From the NCBI GenBank assembly GCA_946480575.1, contig CAMLKF010000030.1, positions 1 to 19,987 of the forward strand: a DNA stretch of 19,987 bases, given 5' to 3'. Shown piece by piece: positions 15,617 through 19,987 of the stretch; position 1 is the first letter of the stretch; every line of letters starts with the position of its first letter. Source of the DNA: an uncultured Nitrososphaera sp. (GTDB lineage: Archaea; Thermoproteota; Nitrososphaeria; Nitrososphaerales; Nitrososphaeraceae). Under the pieces are notes generated by a model. That model searched no databases and was not told where the DNA came from. It saw only the letters and a list, made by a program, of their open reading frames with translations. Made by a program: the position numbers and the translations under genes.

Positions 15617-16372
15617 TTATCTTTGCCAAAGGTATGCTTTTGCGTTCTTTTGGAGCAAGCTGGCAGCCTCCTCGTAGGTAATGCCAAGGACATCTGCAGC
15701 AGACGAGACGACGCTAACGAGGAACGAGCAGGAGATGGCAGGAAGGTTTTCAAAGCACCGGGAGTACCTCACAGGCCCGTCGGTCTCTACCAGAAACCGG
15801 CTGCTGTCAGTGTTTTTCAGAAGCACCTTCTTGTCGTCCGAATACACCAACGCCGGGCCGTACGAAACATACAGCCCCATATCCATCGACTTGGCAAGCT
15901 GCTTTTTATTGCCTGCAAACCAATGCAGCAGGGCGCTTTTAATCTTGTACGATGGCAGCATCTGCAGTACATCGTCAAGTGCTTTCCTTGAATGAATCGA
16001 CACCGGCTTGCTTTCTGACTCGGCAAGCGCAAGCATTGCGCCAAAGACCTGCTTTTGCTGCGCGTACGGAACGTCGTAGGTGCCGTCAAGCCCGATCTCA
16101 CCGACACCGTCTATCGATTTCAGGTTGGCCTTGAAAATTTCCCGGAACTTGTCTAGGTCTTCCCTTGCGGCCGCCTCCGGGTGTATCCCGACAAACTGCT
16201 TGACGACATCGCGGTGTGAATTGAAAAGGTTGAAACTCTTGATCGTGGTTTCAACGTCGACAGTGACAGAGCATGCCACCATCTGCATCGCCCGTAGGCT
16301 GGCCAGAATGTGCTGTATGTATCCAGAATACTCGCTGTCGGTGAGGTGGATGTGTGCGTCTAATAGCTGCAA
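15617..16372 (-). CDS. tatD: TatD-family metal-dependent hydrolase
   Basis: This 251-residue TatD-type amidohydrolase, probably a DNase or RNA/DNA quality-control nuclease, has all the metal ligands: His7 and His9 in LDAHIHL, Glu in VGEIGLD, His in SIHSRKA, His in LLHWFAG and Asp in VETDGP. The start must be TTG: a stop codon lies directly upstream, and the next ATG would remove the HxH motif. A TATA element 28 nt upstream fits a leaderless message beginning at this TTG. It heads the operon with rps17e and the cgi121 fusion. Confidence 0.9.
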   Translation of the reverse strand: MQLLDAHIHLTDSEYSGYIQHILASLRAMQMVACSVTVDVETTIKSFNLFNSHRDVVKQFVGIHPEAAAREDLDKFREIFKANLKSIDGVGEIGLDGTYDVPYAQQKQVFGAMLALAESESKPVSIHSRKALDDVLQMLPSYKIKSALLHWFAGNKKQLAKSMDMGLYVSYGPALVYSDDKKVLLKNTDSSRFLVETDGPVRYSRCFENLPAISCSFLVSVVSSAADVLGITYEEAASLLQKNAKAYLWQR

Positions 16373-16394
16373 TTATTGTAAACATTTCGCAAAC

Positions 16395-16409
16395 AGAAAA
16401 TAAACTTTT
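16395..16409 (-). promoter_or_regulatory. TATA element of the tatD-rps17e-cgi121 operon
   Basis: On the minus strand the sequence is AAAGTTTATTTTCTG, centred about 28 nt before the TTG start at 16372. It supports the non-ATG start and a leaderless transcript. Confidence 0.5.
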
Positions 16410-16494
16410 GTCATTCATTCACTGCTAAACCTAGACCCTGCAGAATCTGAAAATTGGCAACCGATAATTACAAATTTTCGTACTCCGTTATATC

Positions 16495-16958
16495 ATGCAA
16501 GGGGGTCCTCTCCTCTGCCCAGCAAGATAAGAAATAGCACTGTCTTGAGCGGGGGGATTGGCATCCTGATAAAAGTCGAGATCAGCCTGGTTATCATTGG
16601 CTTTGGCTTGCTGGCATACTTTGAATCGCAGTCAACGCTGATAGGCAATTCCATCAATATTGCAGGCAAGAACAGGTTTCTCACATCTAACGTCATTCTT
16701 GAAGCTGAGAGGTACCTCGGCGGACTTTGGGAAGTTTCAAAACTGAATGAAGCAATGGCCGAGCTTGATTCCAATATACGCACGCTCAGAACAGGAGGCG
16801 TCATAGCAGGGACAGAGCTCAGGCCGCTTCCAAGCGAATATGGCCCCTATTAGGAGGCCGTTGATAGAAGATGGCAAGAGCTGCAAGGCTACATAAACAT
16901 GAATATCGAATCCTACGCAAGAACGCTCTTGTCATCTTTCTTAAAAATAAACTTTTAA
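16495..16958 (+). pseudogene. broken membrane sensor gene (PilJ/nitrate-sensor-like N-terminal part)
   Basis: The clean frame from 16500 to 16850 shows a short cytosolic start, one membrane helix (ILIKVEISLVIIGFGLLAYF) and an extracellular helix with INIAGKNRFLTSN, the type found at the start of PilJ-like sensor domains of kinases and chemoreceptors. Two lesions are seen. An ATG at 16495 with a TATA-like element about 26 nt upstream is out of frame by one base at a run of five G. An in-frame TAG lies at 16851-16853, after which the same frame continues sensibly (EAVDRRWQEL) to a TAA at 16956. The rest of the receptor is missing. The surviving internal start would be TTG at 16545, giving 102 residues. 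Confidence 0.6.
16940..16954 (+). promoter_or_regulatory. TATA element of the histone gene
   Basis: CTTAAAAATAAACTT lies about 22-26 nt before the histone ATG, again a leaderless arrangement. It sits inside the last codons of the decayed sensor frame, so the sensor's 3' part was lost right up to the histone promoter. Confidence 0.5.
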
Positions 16959-16966
16959 CGTGGTAG

Positions 16967-17218
16967 ATGGCAGATCACCTGAATAATAATATGTCTTCCT
17001 CCGGTCCGGAATTCGGCCTTGCCGCAATGTACCGCGTAATGAAAAAATCAGGCGCAGAGAGGGTTAGCGACGACGCTGCAGACGAGCTGAGAAAGGTGCT
17101 AGAAGAGGTTGCCGAGCGAATCGCCAAGCAGGCAGTCGACCTGTCGGCGCATGCGGGCAGGAAGACCATCAAGGCGGAGGACGTGAGGTTTGCTGCCAAG
17201 AATGTGATAAGGCTCTAG
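16967..17218 (+). CDS. archaeal histone (HMf-type)
   Basis: The 83-residue protein is a single histone fold that wraps chromosomal DNA as dimers and higher multimers. Residues about 14-83 cover the fold: YRVMKKSGAERVSDDAADEL (helix 1 and loop), a long central helix KVLEEVAERIAKQAVDLSAH, then AGRKTIKAEDVRFAAKNV with the conserved KTIKAEDV. An N-terminal extension of about 13 residues rich in Asn and Ser precedes the fold, longer than in euryarchaeal histones. There is no C-terminal tail. An inner ATG (MSSSGPEFG) could also start a full fold, but the TATA position favours 16967. Confidence 0.95.
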   Translation: MADHLNNNMSSSGPEFGLAAMYRVMKKSGAERVSDDAADELRKVLEEVAERIAKQAVDLSAHAGRKTIKAEDVRFAAKNVIRL

Positions 17219-17221
17219 CTT

Positions 17222-17410
17222 TTATTCGTGCTCAGCGTCCCTGAACGAGTTGGGCTGCGGCAGGTCGTATTTTCGGATGTCAGCGTGGCCCGTCAATACC
17301 ATGTGCGCTTTGACATCTGAAGGGAACGCAAAAACCAGCTTGCATTTTTGGCAGACCCAGATATTCTCTTGTACTATTTTCTATCGAGATCGGATCCGGC
17401 TTTCATTCAT
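17222..17410 (-). pseudogene. C2H2 zinc-finger mini-gene interrupted by an in-frame TAG
   Basis: On the minus strand the frame from the ATG at 17410 reads nine codons (MNESRIRSR), a TAG at 17383-17381, then 52 codons to a TAA at 17222. The second part contains a clear finger: WVCQKCKLVF, a 12-residue spacer, then HMVLTGH, followed by an Asp/Glu-rich tail. No ATG, GTG or TTG lies between the TAG and the first Cys, so the finger can be made only by readthrough or from an unusual start. A TATA-like TTATTTCT lies about 24 nt before the ATG. It may be a recent pseudogene, a sequence error or true readthrough. The gene ends 4 nt from the histone stop, convergent with it. Confidence 0.55.
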
Positions 17411-17436
17411 TTAAACGCTGACAAAAAAGAAATAAG

Positions 17437-17673
17437 ATGCAAAAAAGTGGAAATGCCGTCTTTTTTTTTGTGGGAGCATTCCTCTATTACCTGACTATAG
17501 GCTTTTACTGTCAGAGATGTAGCGCACTACCTTTTTCACGTCGTGCTATGGTTGACGCGGGTAATCGTTGTGTGGCTTGTAGTGGCTGTGGTTGTGATCG
17601 TGGTGGTTGTCGTCGTCGTTATGACGACGCTCTGCCTCTGAATGCATATATTATAATGGTGCTCTTCGGATAG
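17437..17673 (+). CDS. doubtful 78-codon frame
   Basis: The frame starts with a hydrophobic segment (AVFFFVGAFLYYLTIGF) and continues into a Cys/Arg-rich low-complexity part translated from GTGGTTGT/GTCGTCGTC-like DNA. A TTTAAA element (17410-17415) is well placed upstream. The second half looks like simple-sequence DNA rather than protein, so this is probably not a functional gene. Confidence 0.2.
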   Translation: MQKSGNAVFFFVGAFLYYLTIGFYCQRCSALPFSRRAMVDAGNRCVACSGCGCDRGGCRRRYDDALPLNAYIIMVLFG

Positions 17674-17686
17674 TTTCTTCCTTAGC

Positions 17687-17791
17687 TTGTCTAAAAAGCC
17701 TATTGAGGTTGAGGGATTCTATGCCTGCTCCTATAAGGAGGCTGTTGAAGTGAGAAGTGACATATACATAAAGCCTAAATCGGGGCTATAA
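17687..17791 (+). CDS. short frame, possible gene fragment
   Basis: From a TTG, 34 codons read MSKKPIEVEGFYACSYKEAV and on to YIKPKSGL. The composition looks protein-like. Part of its DNA (CCTATAAGGAGGCTGTTGA) resembles the region around the premature stop of the sensor pseudogene (CCTATTAGGAGGCCGTTGA), and both read YxEAV in that frame, so it may be a fragment of a related gene. There is no good promoter. Confidence 0.25.
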   Translation: MSKKPIEVEGFYACSYKEAVEVRSDIYIKPKSGL

Positions 17792-17800
17792 AAGGCGATT

Positions 17801-17886
17801 CGGCAGGCGCAGTGCCTGCCGGGAAAATTGAGAAACGCCCTGCCAGAAAGTGTCTCTAGCGCTGAACAGAGACCGTTGGCAGGGCG
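17801..17886 (+). ncRNA. candidate structured RNA with two strong hairpins
   Basis: Two GC-rich hairpins follow one another. The first is CGGCAGGC/GCCTGCCG, an 8-bp perfect stem with loop GCAGT (17801-17821). The second is CGCCCTGCCA/TGGCAGGGCG, a 10-bp perfect stem (17836-17845 with 17877-17886), enclosing a further GTCTCT/AGAGAC stem (17852-17857 with 17868-17873). A TATA-like CTATAAAAGG lies at 17786-17795. I could not match it to RNase P RNA, SRP RNA or tRNA. A GGCAGG motif recurs in both hairpins. It could also be a mobile-element end or an unusual terminator. Confidence 0.45.
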
Positions 17887-18432
17887 GTAAAGGGATTACG
17901 GGTTGATACGTTGGGCATTTGGTCCCGCCGTGTTGGTCTGGTCTTATGACCTAAGCATGCTAGGTATCCGGAGAATAAAAGGCTCGTTGAGCAATTATCT
18001 ATGGGCAAGCTCTATAGCAAAAGATCAAGCTGTGAGAATAGCTTTCTTGGGATCGTAGATCAGGTAAAAATTCTTGCGTTTGACACGCCTCCATCCTTCG
18101 AGCGTTCCTAGAAAAGAGTAAAAGAGTATATTCGATATGCCAGACGAGCTCGCAGCCATGTTCAAGGCAGTGAAGTACGTGAGCAGCTTGGCTGTGGGAG
18201 AGATAAGGTGAAATGAGAATTCTTACAGAAGAATCCTAGTCGCTGCTAATAAGCCAGTAAGAGCAGAATATAACTCCCGTGGATGAAACGGGATGTGTCG
18301 TGTATCAGGTTTAGGCTTGGTATACGCTCCGCAATCCGGAGTAATCTGCGGGATTTTCCACATCCATGCTATCACCACGGTATAGGATGCAAATAAGAGG
18401 ATCCTGAGACAGCAAAAAATAATGATGATAAT
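17887..18432. other. 545-bp region with only short frames and hairpins
   Basis: There is no confident gene. Short frames include 18001-18111 (36 residues from ATG, MGKLYSKRSSCENSF...) and 18137-18211 (MPDELAAMFKAVKYV...), which read like pieces of protein. Small hairpins occur at about 18222-18237 (ATTCT/AGAAT), 18277-18295 (TCCCGT/ACGGGA) and 18328-18342 (CTCCG/CGGAG). The mixture suggests remains of a lost gene or insertion element, but I cannot name one. Confidence 0.4.
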
Positions 18433-18819
18433 ATGACATTGCCAACAACAACATGTTATAAGCAAGCTCGAACAAAGATTCCTTGTCGGGAATTGGATGA
18501 AAATACCAAGCGGTTCATGATGCAGACGCTGATGTGGATCGGCATCTACTTTGGGATATCTCTGGTCGTTTCGTTCTTCGTGCCATTCCCGTATTCTCTC
18601 ATGGTCATAATTGCCGTCGTAATCGGCCTTGGATTTTACAGGAGGAGGCGGTATTTTCGTGGCATGGGCGGCAGCGGTCAATCAGGCTCTTACTTTGGAA
18701 GCATGTTCGGCGGGCAGGAAAGGAATAATGTCAACTATTACTGCATGAACTGTGGAACCAAGCATAACGAAGCTGCATGCCCAAATTGCGGATCGAAGCT
18801 AAAGAAAGCAGGCTTTTAG
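18433..18819 (+). CDS. small membrane protein with C-terminal zinc ribbon
   Basis: The protein has up to 128 residues. Two adjacent membrane helices (about 32-48 and 51-67) are followed by the Arg-rich YRRRRYFR, a Gly/Ser linker and a zinc ribbon with CMNC and CPNC (about 103-122). The Arg cluster after the second helix predicts that both termini are cytosolic. Such proteins are common in archaea, often without known function. The first 28 residues look less protein-like, and an ATG pair at 18517/18520 could be the true start, giving about 100 residues. No TATA decides between them. Confidence 0.7.
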   Translation: MTLPTTTCYKQARTKIPCRELDENTKRFMMQTLMWIGIYFGISLVVSFFVPFPYSLMVIIAVVIGLGFYRRRRYFRGMGGSGQSGSYFGSMFGGQERNNVNYYCMNCGTKHNEAACPNCGSKLKKAGF

Positions 18820-18846
18820 TGTGTATATCAAAAATGACGGCCTGAA

Positions 18847-19116
18847 TTATCTTATCAGCGCAGTATAGTATACTTGTTCCTTTCCGTCATGCCAGATTTT
18901 TCTGGCGTCGACGACGTTTGTCTTGCTCAATTCAGTCAATGCGATTGACAACATTATGATGTCATCTGGCTCAAGCTTGGCGTCTGGAAACAGGTTCTTG
19001 AATATCTCTGCCCGGGTATACGCTGCGTTATTATTTTGCTTGAGAAAGTTCTCAATTCTGGAAGTAAGGGACTCTGCCAGCTCTGCCCTTTCAAATTCTT
19101 CTCTGCTGATCGGCAT
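18847..19116 (-). CDS. small winged-helix-like protein
   Basis: The 89-residue protein is mostly helical, ending in ALTELSKTNVVDARKIWHDG and a KEQVYYTALI strand, a pattern like a winged helix with its beta wing. The TRAEIFKNLFPD and DDIIMLSIALTEL segments would be the first helices. It may be a DNA-binding regulator, but no named family is recognised. A TATA-like TCTAAATATAG (19136-19149 region) lies 26 nt before the ATG, supporting a leaderless message and the chosen start. Confidence 0.7.
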   Translation of the reverse strand: MPISREEFERAELAESLTSRIENFLKQNNNAAYTRAEIFKNLFPDAKLEPDDIIMLSIALTELSKTNVVDARKIWHDGKEQVYYTALIR

Positions 19117-19222
19117 GGGTTGAGTGGAGTCGTCAATCTATATTTAGATAGTAGATACTTTTTCTGAAAGTAAAATCGCTCTGTGCCATGTGATGACCGA
19201 TATAAACCACCTGAAGAAAAGA

Positions 19223-19300
19223 GCGCCAAGAGTGGATTCGAACCTAGTGCCTCGACATGTGGGTTTATAGACCCACTGTCAGGCATATAATATTTGGCAA
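19223..19300 (-). other. tRNA-like relic
   Basis: On the minus strand the sequence ends with GGTTCGAATCC, the classic T-arm string, and TTGGC lies 74 nt from a matching GCCAA, close to tRNA length. The T-stem beyond two pairs does not form, there is no D-arm box A, and the central stem GTGGG/CCCAC has an eight-base loop. It is therefore not a normal tRNA. It may be a degenerate tRNA, or the likeness may be partial. Confidence 0.3.
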
Positions 19301-19363
19301 TCAATGGCATTATTTAAAAGGGTGCTGCTTCAGTGTTGTGTTCTGTTAACTCGGCGTTTGCTC
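19253..19363. repeat. left arm of an inverted repeat flanking the ABM gene
   Basis: This arm matches the reverse complement of 19880-19987. The inner 37 nt (19327-19363) differ at one base. The middle part, including TTTAAA and TTGGCAAT, differs by a few small indels. The outer part has diverged more. The arm contains an outward-facing TATA-like TTTAAATA (about 19310-19317) and a long hairpin at 19249-19284. Confidence 0.85.
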
Positions 19364-19415
19364 AAAGATATATCAAATGCACTGCATGGCATTAGATTCT
19401 AGCTAGCTTATTTCG

Positions 19416-19423
19416 CTTATATC
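19416..19423 (+). promoter_or_regulatory. TATA element of the ABM gene
   Basis: CTTATATC is centred about 28 nt before the ATG at 19447, predicting a leaderless transcript. It lies between the two inverted-repeat arms. Confidence 0.45.
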
Positions 19424-19446
19424 TGACACAGGGTAGTCATGTCTCA

Positions 19447-19827
19447 ATGTTAAAGCGCGTTGAAATGGACGAGAGAGTGACACTCACAGCGCAAACGGAA
19501 GAAGTAAAAGACAACGAGCCTGTAATCCTGATCAACAAATTGAACGTCAAGCCCGAAAACGTGGACAAATTCCTTGAGGCTTGGGCTTCGGATGCAGCAT
19601 ACCTGAAACAAAAGCCGGGATTCATTTCTACACAACTACATCGTGGAATAGGAGGCAGCTGTGTATTCATCAATTACGCAGTATGGGAATCTATAGCGCA
19701 TTTTAAGCGAGCGACCCTCGATGATCCCACTTTTCAATCCTCGCTTGAACGTTATCCAGACAGCACCGTAGCATCACCTCACCTCTTCAGAAAAGTTGGG
19801 GTACCAGGCATCTGCGTTGACCGTTAA
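19447..19827 (+). CDS. antibiotic biosynthesis monooxygenase (ABM) domain protein
   Basis: The 126-residue protein carries an ABM-type ferredoxin-like domain: VILINKLNVKPENVDKFLEAW (first strand and helix), YLKQKPGFISTQLHRGIG, then FINYAVWESIAHFKRA. Family members include small cofactor-free monooxygenases and IsdG-like haem-degrading enzymes. The sequence does not decide which, or whether it is an enzyme at all. The N-terminal 25 residues precede the domain; an inner ATG (MDERVTL) is an alternative start. It is the only gene between two long inverted repeats, so it may be part of a mobile or duplicated unit. Confidence 0.82.
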   Translation: MLKRVEMDERVTLTAQTEEVKDNEPVILINKLNVKPENVDKFLEAWASDAAYLKQKPGFISTQLHRGIGGSCVFINYAVWESIAHFKRATLDDPTFQSSLERYPDSTVASPHLFRKVGVPGICVDR

Positions 19828-19879
19828 GTCTGTGTACAGCGGCTGTGACGGTGTCGTTGACAGGAAGAATTTTTAAATC

Positions 19880-19987
19880 GAGCAAACGCCGAGTTAACAG
19901 AATACAACACTGAAGCGGTAGAGCCTTTTAAATATGCCATTAATTGCCAATATTATGCCTGATAGTGCGCGCATAACCCACACGTCG
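19880..19987. repeat. right arm of the inverted repeat, cut by the window end
   Basis: This is the reverse complement of 19253-19363, with one mismatch in the inner 37 nt (19880-19916). It has its own outward-facing TTTTAAATA (about 19926-19935). The region matching the left arm's hairpin reads ATAGTGCGCGCATAACCCAC, so the central stem is not conserved. The sequence beyond 19987 is not available. Confidence 0.85.

Noticed and set aside
17801..17990. RNase P RNA or SRP RNA
   Set aside because: I looked for their conserved core strings and did not find them; only the two local hairpins are clear.
18210..18355. Right end of an IS200/IS605-type element
   Set aside because: Hairpins are present, but no TnpA or TnpB sequence could be recognised upstream.
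18223..18681. 152-codon minus-strand frame
   Set aside because: It is antisense to the zinc-ribbon membrane gene; its poly-Cys and poly-Ile segments are mirror images of coding and simple sequence.

Overview
The window looks like a chromosomal segment of an ammonia-oxidising thaumarchaeon of the soil Nitrososphaera type. This is inferred from an archaeal histone, ribosomal protein eS17, class III polyhydroxyalkanoate synthase genes, YrdC and Cgi121 tRNA-modification genes, mid-range GC, and archaeal promoters: many genes have a TATA element about 24-30 nt before the start codon, which predicts leaderless transcripts. I could not confirm the species.

Layout. Positions 1-63 hold the 3' end of an unidentified gene. 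phaE and phaC (383-2087) overlap and encode a two-subunit PHA synthase. A 600-bp stretch follows with a 47-residue C2H2 zinc-finger gene (2230-2373), a triplet repeat, and a decayed relative of the small gene (2570). From 7609 down to 2699 on the minus strand runs a tight operon: a TatD-like hydrolase (EboB), a sugar-isomerase TIM barrel (EboE), a UbiA prenyltransferase (EboC), a type I phosphodiesterase (EboF) and a D-tagatose/psicose-3-epimerase-like TIM barrel. This is the core of the bacterial and algal ebo cluster, in an archaeon. A zinc-dependent medium-chain dehydrogenase (7720-8763) is transcribed divergently from it.

Positions 8764-11265 hold a possible small gene, a 504-residue HTH plus coiled-coil protein, and another possible small gene. 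At 11266-14529 a hydantoinase-A-like ATPase, the threonylcarbamoyl-AMP synthase TsaC and a THUMP protein form one operon. Convergent to it, on the minus strand, lie tatD, rps17e and a gene that fuses a MoaD/ThiS ubiquitin-like domain to the KEOPS subunit Cgi121. TsaC and Cgi121 both serve t6A synthesis on tRNA, so 13400-15345 is a tRNA-modification neighbourhood.

From 16495 onward the region is partly decayed. It holds a broken membrane sensor gene, an intact histone gene, a C2H2 mini-gene interrupted by an in-frame TAG, and about 1 kb without a confident gene but with a strong double-hairpin candidate RNA (17801-17886). After these come a membrane zinc-ribbon protein, a small winged-helix-like protein, and an ABM-domain monooxygenase gene flanked by long inverted repeats (19253-19363 and 19880 to the window end).

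The strongest candidates for new biology are the archaeal ebo-like operon, the MoaD-Cgi121 fusion with an internal Gly-Gly, and the inverted-repeat cassette around the ABM gene.
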